Shown: positions 1 to 8,657 of the stretch, one piece after another
Layout of the letters: every line of letters begins with the position of its first letter
Numbering within the stretch: the first letter of the stretch is position 1
Assembly (NCBI GenBank): GCA_002410065.1
Contig: DHQB01000026.1
Coordinates: forward strand, 202,114-266,113
Direction: 5' to 3'
DNA from: Bacteroidales bacterium UBA5349
GTDB taxonomy: Bacteria > Bacteroidota > Bacteroidia > Bacteroidales > Tenuifilaceae
DNA length: 64,000 bases
Notes under the pieces: model-generated
What the model saw: the letters and a program-made list of their open reading frames with translations, nothing else
Told to the model about the DNA's origin: nothing
The model's database searches: none
Made by a program: the position numbers and the translations under genes

Positions 1-629
1 CTTTGACTTATTGAACACAACTCATCTCCCGTTAAATTGGTCGCTACAATAGTTGTGAATTGCTTTCAGATTGTATCTTTGACTTATTGAACACAACTCA
101 GGCAAAAACATTGAAATAGATGTTACGGTTGTGAATTGCTTTCAGATTGTATCTTTGACTTATTGAACACAACAGCAGCTCATGGATTTTTAACCTTAGA
201 TTTGTTGTGAATTGCTTTCAGATTGTATCTTTGACTTATTGAACACAACAAACCTAAGATAATAGGGCATAAACAAACAGTTGTGAATTGCTTTCAGATT
301 GTATCTTTGACTTATTGAACACAACAATCCTCGGGTTTTGTAAGCACACCCCCCTGTTGTGAATTGCTTTCAGATTGTATCTTTGACTTATTGAACACAA
401 CGCTAAACAAGTTATTCAGCGCAGCAAGATGGTTGTGAATTGCTTTCAGATTGTATCTTTGACTTATTGAACACAACATGGAACCGATTATCATGGACAG
501 AAAACCTGTTGTGAATTGCTTTCAGATTGTATCTTTGACTTATTGAACACAACTTTTGATTATTCAACATATGGCTATCAATAGTTGTGAATTGCTTTCA
601 GATTGTATCTTTGACTTATTGAACACAAC
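1..629 (+). CRISPR. Type II-C CRISPR array, distal part (8 full repeats)
   Basis: Eight identical 46-base repeats start at 52, 128, 204, 280, 356, 432, 508 and 584, and a partial repeat fills 1-21. Eight spacers of exactly 30 bases separate them, giving a strict 76-base period. The repeat begins GTTGTGAATTGC and ends GAACACAAC, with 6-base terminal inverted repeats GTTGTG/CACAAC. The tracrRNA anti-repeat near 7603-7624 complements the first half of the repeat as written, so crRNA is made from the + strand and the array is read towards cas2. The left end lies outside the window. The last repeat (584-629) is not degenerate. Positions 23-30 of each repeat read TATCTTTG, a Bacteroidetes -7 box. 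Confidence 0.98.
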
Positions 630-701
630 ATACCCCAGATTAAAAGGTTGTTCGTCAATTTAATAGGTCGGAAATTAGGATTAAAAAATGTGCTCAATTA
701 G

Positions 702-736
702 AAATCCCCCCCAACCGTTTGGGGGGATTTTTTATT
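702..736 (+). terminator. Terminator of the CRISPR array
   Basis: A 10-base stem (702-711 with 721-730, AAATCCCCCC/GGGGGGATTT) is followed by a T run to about 733. It lies 72 bases after the last repeat and faces + transcription, so it should end the pre-crRNA. A second small hairpin (742-747 with 755-760) lies between it and cas2 and has no T run in either direction. Confidence 0.8.
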
Positions 737-807
737 GTGTAGCCCAATGGTAACTTGGGCAATATTCTTATCCAAAAACTAGCCATTAAGCCAATTAAGG
801 CCTCATA

Positions 808-1149
808 CTAAAATAGTTGTAACTGTTGCGGGTCGGGGCTAGCCTTAATTAATTTTTTTGAATGAAAAAGTTCCATTGCCCCAAACTGTTTATCGGTTAC
901 GCACATTATACCAATATACCCTAGGGGCGGTAATAACGACTTTACTCGCTTTATATGGACATCAGCGTTCTCTCGGCTTGGGCAGCATCGTGTGTAAATT
1001 GAGAACTGAAACATAGTGAAGCCATCCTTCATAATATCTTTTCGAAACTTGGCAGAATTCTTCCTATCCTTTTTACTGTCAGTAGGAAGGTCGAAAAAAA
1101 CTAATACCCACATAACCCTGTATTGATTTAACCGCTCTGTTAAGCTCAT
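808..1149 (-). CDS. cas2: CRISPR-associated endoribonuclease Cas2 (type II-C)
   Basis: A 113-residue protein of normal Cas2 length. With Cas1 it forms the integrase complex that adds new spacers. The N-terminal strand WVLVFFDLPTDSKKDRK carries the conserved Asp of the ferredoxin-like fold. It is followed by the helix KFRKDIMKDGFTMFQFSIY and the family's SRENADVHIKRVKSLLP segment. It is the last gene of the cas operon (cas9, RAYT, cas1, cas2 in transcription order). It starts 46 bases after cas1 and converges on the CRISPR array. Nothing looks broken. Confidence 0.95.
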   Translation of the reverse strand: MSLTERLNQYRVMWVLVFFDLPTDSKKDRKNSAKFRKDIMKDGFTMFQFSIYTRCCPSRENADVHIKRVKSLLPPLGYIGIMCVTDKQFGAMELFHSKKLIKASPDPQQLQLF

Positions 1150-1195
1150 TAAGCAAATAGTATAGGCTTCACAATATGCTATAAGTCAGTGAATT

Positions 1196-2143
1196 TCATA
1201 GCGACGGATATAAAATCTTTCTGCTTATCCCCTCAAAACACTCGTTAAGCGATGAGGTTGTTCGCTGGGTGGCAATCATTAATGGGCTATTTTTACCCTC
1301 AATTACAACATCCAACGCAGGAATAACAAGTAAGCGAGCCTTTAACTCGGTGGTTAATTCGCTAACATCATCAAAATCCTTTAGAATATCCACCACCAAC
1401 TTATCAACAAACGGCCGGTAGGGCTCCATAATATCATCGGCTAAGCAAAAGGCATTGTACTTGTTGCGATGATGTATACCCAGCGTGGGCAGCAACCCCG
1501 AACCAACCAAACTGCGGGCTACAGTTGCCCTAAGCACGGCATATCCATAGTTCAAAAGGTTATTCGGATTTTCCTCAAAGCGCCCTCTCACAAAATCATT
1601 GGTAATAATGCCATTAAAAATATTTTTCCAATAGTAAGCGGCTGCTCTACCCTCGTAGTTATCGGGGTCGCCACTTTTAACACTACGCTCAAAGTAGAGC
1701 ATGGGTTCTATATCTGTTCCAAGAGTTTTTAGCAAAGCTGCCTGATTGGCAATTTTTGCCTGAATGGTTTGCTGCCACAGCTGCTTTTTAAGGGGCACGC
1801 TTGCAGCAATTTGCTGTTTATACCTTTCGCTTTGTAGGGTATTCCCCTCTAAGGGAAGAAGAAGCCCTGTAGGCATATGTTTTTCGTTGCAGGTTACAAC
1901 CGATGTGTTATTGGCAAGCAAGGCATTTAGTAGGGGTTGCGAAACGGTAATTTGCAAGCAATCTAAAACAACCAAACCAATATCCTCAATGGGCAAAGTT
2001 ATTTTTTCGGTTAGGGGCTCGTCCTCTGTCTCAGCACCATCATCTGCACTCACAGTTTTTTTTGATGATTTGTTTATAACCATCTGCCCATTTTTTACGC
2101 TTAAATAGGCAGGATTGCCAAAGTAAAGGGTTTGTTTTATCAT
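1196..2143 (-). CDS. cas1: CRISPR-associated endonuclease Cas1 (type II)
   Basis: Spacer integrase, 315 residues from the ATG at 2143. An upstream in-frame start at 2182 would add 13 residues not expected in the family, so MIKQTLYFGNPAYLSVKNG is taken as the N-terminus. The metal-binding residues are visible: Glu in YEGRAAAYYW (near residue 164), His in GIHHRNKYNAF (near 224) and Asp/Glu in LADDIMEPYRP (near 236-240). An acidic low-complexity insert lies near residues 25-47. The RAYT gene ends 107 bases upstream, and cas2 follows 46 bases downstream. The type II call rests on the adjacent cas9 and the absence of cas4 or csn2. Confidence 0.95.
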   Translation of the reverse strand: MIKQTLYFGNPAYLSVKNGQMVINKSSKKTVSADDGAETEDEPLTEKITLPIEDIGLVVLDCLQITVSQPLLNALLANNTSVVTCNEKHMPTGLLLPLEGNTLQSERYKQQIAASVPLKKQLWQQTIQAKIANQAALLKTLGTDIEPMLYFERSVKSGDPDNYEGRAAAYYWKNIFNGIITNDFVRGRFEENPNNLLNYGYAVLRATVARSLVGSGLLPTLGIHHRNKYNAFCLADDIMEPYRPFVDKLVVDILKDFDDVSELTTELKARLLVIPALDVVIEGKNSPLMIATQRTTSSLNECFEGISRKILYPSL

Positions 2144-2250
2144 GAGGTTATTCTTTAGGTTAAAAATGAAGTGGACACACAAATATTACCACAGCAAAAC
2201 CATGTCGTACTGAAACAAGTTATCCTTTTACTCAAATGCACACCTACAAA

Positions 2251-2931
2251 CTATTCCAAAAGTTTCAGCCCAAACTCACTGATTCTATCCCTGTTTATCA
2301 AAAAAGGTTTTGTTGTTCTATTTATTTCACGGTACGATGAGAAATCCCAACTCTCGCAATGCTTTACCAAACCATGTTTAACAGGGTTTAGGTTGATGTA
2401 ATTAAAACATATATTAGGATACTGTCGCTGGGGCTCTTGAATGTTAATACTAGTAACCCCCTGTGCAACAAACCATGCTCGGGTAATCTTTTCGTTTTTG
2501 GTTAGGCAGTTGGCTTTGGTTTCGCTCCTAAAAAGAGACCCTGTCCAATCGTTTTCCTTATTTATGGCTCGGGTATAGGATGCTAGCATAACTCCGATTG
2601 AGTGCTGTAACGATTGGGTTTTAATGGTAGTAGTAGTCCGAGTGCGACTTTGAGGTAGCCTTGAACTAGTCTTTGTCCGAGTGCGACTCAAAGTCGCGCC
2701 CGGACAAAGACCTAAACCTCCATCAACTATTGGTAATTCCAACTCATTTACATGCACCATAAGGTGAAAATGGTTGGGCATAAGGCACCACGCCAACATA
2801 TCGGCAAAGGGCAAAACATGCCGTTTTATCTTTTCTAAAAAGAACAAATAGTTTGCCCTGTTAAAGAAGATACGCTGCCGGTTGTTGCCCTGATTAAATA
2901 TGTGATATAGGTTGCCCTGTTCAAAAATCAT
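2251..2931 (-). CDS. REP-associated tyrosine transposase (RAYT, Y1 family) inside the cas operon
   Basis: A 226-residue single-strand DNA transposase of the IS200-like/RAYT family. The N-terminus LYHIFNQGNNRQRIFF, the HUH-type motif NHFHL (near residues 53-57), the catalytic-Tyr helix with SYTRAINK (Tyr near 119) and the distal YINLNPVKHGLV are all present, so it looks intact. The ORF opens at 2994, overlapping cas9 by 32 bases, but the family N-terminus fits the ATG at 2931, 31 bases after the cas9 stop. Residues about 77-100 are encoded by a REP-like palindrome (2669-2711). Known RAYTs are domesticated single-copy genes tied to REP palindromes. A role in CRISPR adaptation cannot be inferred from sequence alone. 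Confidence 0.9.
   Translation of the reverse strand: MIFEQGNLYHIFNQGNNRQRIFFNRANYLFFLEKIKRHVLPFADMLAWCLMPNHFHLMVHVNELELPIVDGGLGLCPGATLSRTRTKTSSRLPQSRTRTTTTIKTQSLQHSIGVMLASYTRAINKENDWTGSLFRSETKANCLTKNEKITRAWFVAQGVTSINIQEPQRQYPNICFNYINLNPVKHGLVKHCESWDFSSYREINRTTKPFLINRDRISEFGLKLLE
2636..2711. repeat. REP-like palindrome inside the RAYT gene
   Basis: Arms 2669-2688 and 2692-2711 pair over 20 bases with 18 Watson-Crick matches and a 3-base loop; the two mismatches are G.T type. A 14-base direct copy of part of the left arm (GTCCGAGTGCGACT) lies at 2636-2649. The reading frame stays open through it, coding an Arg/Thr/Ser-rich linker between the HUH motif and the catalytic Tyr helix. Confidence 0.85.
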
Positions 2932-2962
2932 AGCAATACATTTATTCTGCCAGCATTTAAAA

Positions 2963-5900
2963 CTACTGTAATGCAACTTTTGAGTTGCCAACACTTGTGA
3001 TACTCCCTAACCTATCAATTTTTATTGGAATACAACTCCCTTTAATTGATTCTTTATTATCAGTAAATTCTACTTTATTCAATAATGTATACTCAAGTTT
3101 GTCAACAATAACATTTGCTACACAATAGGGTATTGCATATAGTCTATTCCCTGTAAATGATACTATCTTATATATATTGTTAAAATCATCCACATCGCCT
3201 ATAAAACTATAATCTCCTGTTTTCTCTGCAATTGGCACATACACCAAATCATTTGGTGAAAGCCAAAATAAAAGCTTATCCCCATTCTCATTTACTTCGG
3301 GGACAGGTATTAGCCCTTGCTTCTGCCTCTCTATTACAACATTTAGCGGAATCGTTTCGTAAGTTCGTTTCCCTTCGTTGGTTTGGTAAATTGCAAAAAA
3401 CAGGTTTGTACCTTTAGCCGCCTCAACAAATTTCTTTGTTTTACTCCCTTGCACTCCAACGTTAAACTTATTACCCATAGGCTCATACACTCTTACCTTA
3501 ACAATAGGCTTATGTGGTTTTCCGTTATTCAGTTCGGCTATATTTTTGTTCATCTCCTCTAAGCCCTCGGGCGAAAATGCTAATTCGGCATCGCCACCCT
3601 TATACTCTAAATGGTTTAAAAGAATCTTTTGGATACCTGTGTCGGTTACACCCTCTTCAATTTTCTTTATTGTAAAACTCTTGTCAACAACTTTCCGCGT
3701 AGCTGCTAAAGGCTCTTTTGTTTCGTCGGTAAAAAAGTAAATACCAATTTTCTTGAAATCAATATCGGGCCATTGCTTTACGTTGTCTTTAAAATACTTT
3801 AAAATTTTCTTCTCGTCGTAACCAACACTAATAAGCTCCTTTATCTTTTTCTTAAGATTTTTATCAACTATCCTTTCGGGGGTTTCAATGGCAGTTTTTA
3901 GGTTTACCTGTTTTATCTTTCTTAGGTTAACTCTGCCAAAAACTGTATCCTTATGCATTGGCTTTCGAATAGCCCAACTATCCCCTTTTACTTGGTTGCT
4001 AACAATTTTTTTGCCGTTCTCAAAATGCTGGTAGCGGTTGGTTGTTTTATTAATAACCCTAAGGTTTTGCTTAAAGCTAACAATAATACCCTCCAGAGCC
4101 TTTTGCGAATCTTGCGTTAAAGTTTCCCAAGGTTTTTTAACAACCCACCTGTAGTTTCCCCTGTCATCAGTTTTGGTTTTATTACAAACTAGTACTTGCA
4201 AATTGTAACGCGATATTTTGGATTTTTTGCTAGCCGACTCGTTATTAAGATAGTTAACAATATTCCGATTGGCACAAGCAATTACCAGCGCATCTAGCGC
4301 ATGATGCCTATGGTCAATCCGTTTCTTACTAAACCCTTTCTGAAATTCAATGGGAACGTTTGTTTGAAAAACTCTTTTGCCGTCCTTATTATCCCACTCA
4401 CCAAACTGATTGCTTTTGGTTAACTCATTTAATCGTTCAAAACGATGATAAACAATATTATTCCAAACATCGTTTAGCCCCCAGTCCCTTTTTAGCCTAT
4501 CGGTAACACCCCCTGTGCAAGTAATTACATTTTTCGAAATAGCTTCTTGCTCATACTCTCCATCAACTTTTTCTCTAACTATATTTGATAGTAAGCCCTT
4601 AATAACCTTGCTTATATATCGAGTATCGTTGAGTTGCCTTTGTATAAAATCATCGGGAATATCGTCCATCAATAATTTGCGTTTCTTTGCAGGGTTCTTT
4701 GAGTAGTTATCTTTAACAAACTGCTCATACTCCTGTGCAGTAAAAATCCTTACAGTTTTTGTTGGCGTTGAAAGTTCGGGAACAATCCTGTTCTCGTTAT
4801 TTTTTATAAACTCGTAACCCAACTCCCTGTCTTTGTATGGATTGGCATTAACAACAGCTTCGCAAATAACTTTATTGCTTAACGAATTATCAAAATAACG
4901 AGATTGTGGAATTATATGCTCAATCTCGTACGCTGCTGTAAACAGTTTTGATAGCGGAATCATTTCCCCTGTATAGGGCGAACGATATTTTTGCTCAAGC
5001 CATAGTTTATATCTTAAAATTTCACTGCGTGTGGGTTGCTTTTTTGCTTCGGACTCTTTAAATTTTTTGATTATAGCGTCAACATCGCTTGGTATTTCAG
5101 CTACGCTACTCAAAACCCCATCCTCATATATTCGTAGTATTTCCTGTTGGCTAGGTGAATATGGCCGTACATTTTCGATTTCAAATTCAGGATTAATAAA
5201 CTCCATTAAAAGTCTTTTTATCCTAAGGTTTGAATTTTCATTATCTGACATTTGCTGGGTCATCTGCTTTCGCTTATCAGCGGGGTTTTTCATCTCACGC
5301 CCAAGCTCAATATGTATTTCATCAATCGTTTCAAATTTCACCCAAATATCCCTAACAACTCTGAGTGTTTCAGTTATAACTTGCTCTACTATTGGGTTAC
5401 GTAATGAATGTTGTTTAAATAGCTTTAAGTAATTATCTATATCTTCTGGTTTTTCCCATTTGGCAATATCCTTTACCTCAGAATGTCGATTATAAACTAT
5501 ATAGCACGATAACCAAACAGGTAAACCTCTAAAACTATTTATATCTGTTAAACTAATAGCGTTATCTCGAACCCTACTGCTTATTTTTTCATCAAACTCT
5601 CCGTCAATTATTCTATTTATCCTAGTCTTAGTCTTCTCGTCTATCGCTTGCTCATCCCAGTATTTACCCTTCCGCATTAGGGGCAAAAGTTTTTTTATTG
5701 CTTTTGCCGAGTATGCACCATATTCTTTTTTAAAGTTTGGGAATCGTTTAAAAAGGTCAACAAAACCTTCATCTAATCCATTTTTTTTAGAAAATGTTCG
5801 TAATGCCTTTTCAATCTCATGCTTATCTTCAACAGAGTAAAGAATATGCCAAAGCATTAACTCTATTTCTTTTGTTAAAAAATCTGATGCTATGCTAAGT

Positions 5901-7561
5901 TTCTCTAATCTGCTCATAATTAGAGCCCTTGTCTCGTTGCATGGGTAAGGCTTATCCTCAACATAGTTCCATCGATACTTCACAGCATCTTTTTTTAAAC
6001 CAAATGCGGGATATTTTAAAAGTGTATCCTGTTTAATCTCTTTTTTATTGTTTAACCAATCGAACAGGGCAACATAGTCGTCTTCATCTTTTAAAAACTC
6101 AGGGGTTACATCAACGTCATTTTTAAGGACTCCATTGATGTTTTTTTCCTTTTCGTAAATTCTCAAATTTCCAATAAACTGCCAAAGGCGAAACTCCTGA
6201 AATAGAGGGTGTGATTTTGCTATACACTTTAACGATGATTTTTGCGTGTTGCCCTCTTTATCAAGGTAAACTCTCTCCTCGTATGGACAATCACTTATTA
6301 ATGATTTTTTGCTTTTCAGAGGTCGCTGATAGAAAATAATATCATCAACAAATAAGTAAGTGAAATTACGAGAACTTATAGTATTAACATACGCCTTGTT
6401 GCTCGGATATAGTTCATTTAGACAATCACTGTAAAGTTTTGTATTTTTTAGTTCGGAATGAAACTCCTTCTGCTTTTCAAGGATAGCCTTTAACTCATCC
6501 TTATAAAATTTACGCTCTATTGTTCTAATCAGTTTACCGCGTATCTTCTGACTAGGATTAGCCAGTAAACTATCATAAATATAACAACCAACTGTTTTAC
6601 CGCTATTGCTAATGGTTGCTTCAGTTTTAGCCTTAATCTTCTTGTAAATTTTATCCTTATCGGCTTGGGACATTAAGTCAATTTCATCAAAGGTTGGCAG
6701 TATACTCAATTTACGTTTTGGGGTACCGTCCTTAGTTTTTGCCACCTCATTGTTTTCATCAACCTCTTCGGTTACAAGAAACTCTTTGCTCAAACCAGCC
6801 CACTCAGGTTTCGTAAAAAAGGTTGAAGAATAAGTCCACCCATTTTCAAGTTTTACATCGTACCACTTTCTTTTAGGATTTTTCTTGTCAACCTCTCTTT
6901 CAATAATCTCATTAACTAACAATTGAACTACATACTCTTTCTTATTCCCACTCTCCTCATCCTCACCTCGAAGTTGATAATATCCTCTTTTTTGGTTAAA
7001 GTTTAGAATAATCCATGCCAACTCCTCTTTTGAAATCTTATCTGACAGTGCTTTCTTGCGTAAAAAATATATAACCCAATCGTATGGTATTTTTTTGTTG
7101 TTTGTTAGAATGCCGGCGTGATGTAGTGAAAACTCATTAAGCATTTCATTAAATGAGGATTGGAAAATAAACTCATAATCTCCATTACCATTTTTCTTCC
7201 AAGGAATTTTTGGTTCAGTGTCATCAATGAACTTCCCAAATGTTTTATAATTATCCTTATCCCAACCAATGGATTTTTTGTAGTGTTCGGGTAGAAAATC
7301 AAGAATATTAAGCACCCTATGCAGCCGTTCTCTTCTCAGTAAGTTTCTTTCTCTAAGCCTACGCATTCCGCGATAGCCTGTTCTTTCGGCAGTTTGTGAA
7401 ACTGATGTTCCGCTATCAAATTTCCCTAACACATCCTGGCTCATTGGAATAATTCTGCTTCCAATCCCTTCAATTGTTTTGGGTTGCTTATCTTCATTTG
7501 CACTTACTAATGCCCAACCAATACTGTTGGTTCCCAAATCCAATCCTAATATTTTTTTCAT
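2963..7561 (-). CDS. cas9: CRISPR-associated endonuclease Cas9 (large II-C form)
   Basis: RNA-guided double-strand DNA nuclease, 1,532 residues, at the long end for II-C and typical of large Bacteroidetes Cas9s. RuvC-I is at the N-terminus (ILGLDLGTNSIGWA, Asp8). An Arg-rich bridge helix follows (YRGMRRLRERNLLRRERLHR, near 63-82). RuvC-II is IDEIHIELGREM near 750, HNH is YEIEHIIPQSRYFDNSLSNK near 878, and RuvC-III is DHRHHALDALVIACA near 1087. All catalytic residues appear present. The roughly 400 residues after RuvC-III would hold the wedge and PAM-interacting domains. It is first in the cas operon and divergent from the tracrRNA, whose promoter begins within 10 bases of the cas9 start. Confidence 0.97.
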   Translation of the reverse strand: MKKILGLDLGTNSIGWALVSANEDKQPKTIEGIGSRIIPMSQDVLGKFDSGTSVSQTAERTGYRGMRRLRERNLLRRERLHRVLNILDFLPEHYKKSIGWDKDNYKTFGKFIDDTEPKIPWKKNGNGDYEFIFQSSFNEMLNEFSLHHAGILTNNKKIPYDWVIYFLRKKALSDKISKEELAWIILNFNQKRGYYQLRGEDEESGNKKEYVVQLLVNEIIEREVDKKNPKRKWYDVKLENGWTYSSTFFTKPEWAGLSKEFLVTEEVDENNEVAKTKDGTPKRKLSILPTFDEIDLMSQADKDKIYKKIKAKTEATISNSGKTVGCYIYDSLLANPSQKIRGKLIRTIERKFYKDELKAILEKQKEFHSELKNTKLYSDCLNELYPSNKAYVNTISSRNFTYLFVDDIIFYQRPLKSKKSLISDCPYEERVYLDKEGNTQKSSLKCIAKSHPLFQEFRLWQFIGNLRIYEKEKNINGVLKNDVDVTPEFLKDEDDYVALFDWLNNKKEIKQDTLLKYPAFGLKKDAVKYRWNYVEDKPYPCNETRALIMSRLEKLSIASDFLTKEIELMLWHILYSVEDKHEIEKALRTFSKKNGLDEGFVDLFKRFPNFKKEYGAYSAKAIKKLLPLMRKGKYWDEQAIDEKTKTRINRIIDGEFDEKISSRVRDNAISLTDINSFRGLPVWLSCYIVYNRHSEVKDIAKWEKPEDIDNYLKLFKQHSLRNPIVEQVITETLRVVRDIWVKFETIDEIHIELGREMKNPADKRKQMTQQMSDNENSNLRIKRLLMEFINPEFEIENVRPYSPSQQEILRIYEDGVLSSVAEIPSDVDAIIKKFKESEAKKQPTRSEILRYKLWLEQKYRSPYTGEMIPLSKLFTAAYEIEHIIPQSRYFDNSLSNKVICEAVVNANPYKDRELGYEFIKNNENRIVPELSTPTKTVRIFTAQEYEQFVKDNYSKNPAKKRKLLMDDIPDDFIQRQLNDTRYISKVIKGLLSNIVREKVDGEYEQEAISKNVITCTGGVTDRLKRDWGLNDVWNNIVYHRFERLNELTKSNQFGEWDNKDGKRVFQTNVPIEFQKGFSKKRIDHRHHALDALVIACANRNIVNYLNNESASKKSKISRYNLQVLVCNKTKTDDRGNYRWVVKKPWETLTQDSQKALEGIIVSFKQNLRVINKTTNRYQHFENGKKIVSNQVKGDSWAIRKPMHKDTVFGRVNLRKIKQVNLKTAIETPERIVDKNLKKKIKELISVGYDEKKILKYFKDNVKQWPDIDFKKIGIYFFTDETKEPLAATRKVVDKSFTIKKIEEGVTDTGIQKILLNHLEYKGGDAELAFSPEGLEEMNKNIAELNNGKPHKPIVKVRVYEPMGNKFNVGVQGSKTKKFVEAAKGTNLFFAIYQTNEGKRTYETIPLNVVIERQKQGLIPVPEVNENGDKLLFWLSPNDLVYVPIAEKTGDYSFIGDVDDFNNIYKIVSFTGNRLYAIPYCVANVIVDKLEYTLLNKVEFTDNKESIKGSCIPIKIDRLGSITSVGNSKVALQ

Positions 7562-7567
7562 AGCTTG

Positions 7568-7599
7568 TTGCTTTTTAGATTTTAAGGTTATATATTTGT
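7568..7599 (+). promoter_or_regulatory. Promoter of the tracrRNA
   Basis: TTG at 7568-7570, a 21-base gap, then TATATTTG at 7592-7599 match the Bacteroidetes -33/-7 consensus (TTTG, TAnnTTTG). The predicted start is near 7604-7607, at the beginning of the anti-repeat. Confidence 0.65.
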
Positions 7600-7602
7600 A
7601 TT

Positions 7603-7690
7603 ACAATTTGAAGCAATTCACAATAAGGATTATTCCGTTGTGAAAACATTTAAGCCGCCCTCGTCTTACAATACGGGGGTATTTTTTTGC
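7603..7690 (+). ncRNA. tracrRNA of the II-C system
   Basis: The anti-repeat at about 7603-7624 (ACAATTTGAAGCAATTCACA) is complementary, apart from one mismatch and one bulge, to the first half of the CRISPR repeat. The nexus-like segment AAGGATTATTCCGTTG (7625-7640) follows, then TGAAAACATTTAAGCCG. The end is a 7-base hairpin (CCCTCGT at 7658-7664, ACGGGGG at 7673-7679) with a T run to 7688. The predicted length is about 85 nt. It lies on the strand opposite cas9 and would be transcribed away from it. Confidence 0.9.
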
Positions 7691-8280
7691 CTAAAAGTTT
7701 TGTAATCCCCTTATATAAAATTAGTGCCATGTTTTAAATCGTTTACTATTGGCACGCGTCCCCCTTTTTCTTATTACTCCCACATTGCAATAGTTTCCTT
7801 CTTATACACTCCCTCAATCCATCATATGAGTAACTGATTGTAGAGCATTTCTGAGAGGTCGTCAATGTCGGCAAGTGCATATAACTTGGTAAGCATCACT
7901 CCAAAAGGCGAACGCAAGCGAGATATTAACTGTAATATGCGGCTTCTGCTCATCCATTGAAAACAGTTTAGTTTTCTGTTTTTAAAGTTAGACAAAACAA
8001 ATATGTCTAAATGTAATTAGCTCCTTTATTTAAAAAATAGAACGGATACTATATAAGATTTTTTAGGACACATTATTTATCAAAAAGCATCTACCCTAAT
8101 AAGATATGGCTATATATGATAAAGTAAAAATCTACTAAAATATAAAGATATCTAATATTAGCATCAACTACCATCCCAAGATACTTTGAATGGATACTTT
8201 TCCATGAGAATAGTAAATAGCTACATGAACATCAAAAAGTTGAATGTAAAACTAACTCTATATCTAACCCATACCCTAAC
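7691..8280. other. Non-coding, decayed-looking region upstream of the CRISPR-Cas locus
   Basis: No complete gene is visible. A 6-base inverted repeat GTGCCA/TGGCAC (7724-7729, 7750-7755) encloses 20 bases. One minus-strand ORF fragment (7822-7953) is listed separately. The rest, especially 7990-8280, is AT-rich with stops in every frame. I recognise nothing in it. Confidence 0.6.
7822..7953 (-). pseudogene. Short ORF fragment, possible gene remnant
   Basis: A minus-strand frame from ATG 7953 to TGA 7822 codes 43 residues with protein-like composition, including SRLRSPFGVMLTKLYALADI and ending YNQLLI. The frame stays open at least 50 bases upstream of the ATG, so this may be the C-terminus of a larger lost gene. 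I do not recognise the family. Chance cannot be excluded at this length. Confidence 0.25.
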
Positions 8281-8390
8281 TTAAACCCCAGGCAGTGCAA
8301 TATGCTCATACGCCTGGTTGCGGAGTTGAGGTTCAAAACCTGCATCGGTAATTGTTTTTTGCATGCTGTAGGTATCATGCCACTTAGTTC
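8281..8390 (-). pseudogene. Remnant of a second mqnC copy (3' end only)
   Basis: About 108 bases align without gaps to the 3' end of the intact mqnC downstream, roughly 85% identical by eye. The translation contains DAGFEPQLRNQAYEHIALPG, against DAGFEPQLRNQAYEQIALPG in the intact protein, and ends three residues earlier at a TAA. No mqnC sequence is visible upstream of about 8395. Many of the differences are synonymous, suggesting the copy came from a diverged allele or was once a working gene. Confidence 0.85.
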
Positions 8391-8395
8391 TGGAG

Positions 8396-8657
8396 GGATT
8401 GAAATAGTTGAAGTATTAAATTAGAATAAACACGAGTGGAGAACTTATATAAGGCAAAAGCGAGTACCGCTTTCACAATATTCGCTTTTGGGTTCGCCCA
8501 ACCCGCAGGTTCGACATTTGACTACAAATATACGGCGGCAACAGCTAATAATCAAATATTTCTGTAAAACATTACAGTACAAGGGACACATTTACAACTT
8601 TGGCATAGTACCATGGCTTGTCAAAATTCAAAAATTTCTCACTGTTATGCTTTTAAA
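8396..8657. other. Non-coding region between the mqnC remnant and the CRISPR-like relic
   Basis: No gene was recognised. A 9-base inverted repeat CAAAAGCGA/TCGCTTTTG at about 8454-8490 forms a hairpin with a loop of about 18 bases. Next to it is GGGTTCGCCCAACCC, a small GC-rich hairpin. Neither is followed by a T run. A 65-codon + strand frame here shows no family resemblance and is probably chance. Confidence 0.5.

Noticed and set aside
312..494. 60-codon minus-strand ORF
   Set aside because: It lies wholly in CRISPR repeats and spacers; the frame is a by-product of the 76-base period.
2182..2994. Extended starts for cas1 (2182) and the RAYT gene (2994)
   Set aside because: The added residues do not match the families, while internal ATGs at 2143 and 2931 give standard N-termini.
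2963..2994. Frameshift fusion of cas9 with the RAYT gene across the 32-base frame overlap
   Set aside because: Cas9 ends at a plausible family C-terminus, and no slippery sequence is visible in the overlap.
5031..5432. 133-codon + strand ORF inside cas9
   Set aside because: It is antisense to a conserved part of Cas9 and shows no family of its own. The same applies to the other antisense frames in cas1, sprA, recJ and the suf genes.
8454..8520. Possible attC-like or tRNA-like hairpins (GGGTTCGCCCAACCC and GCAGGTTCGAC)
   Set aside because: No cloverleaf, integrase or cassette structure is present; the T-loop-like GGTTCGA is isolated.
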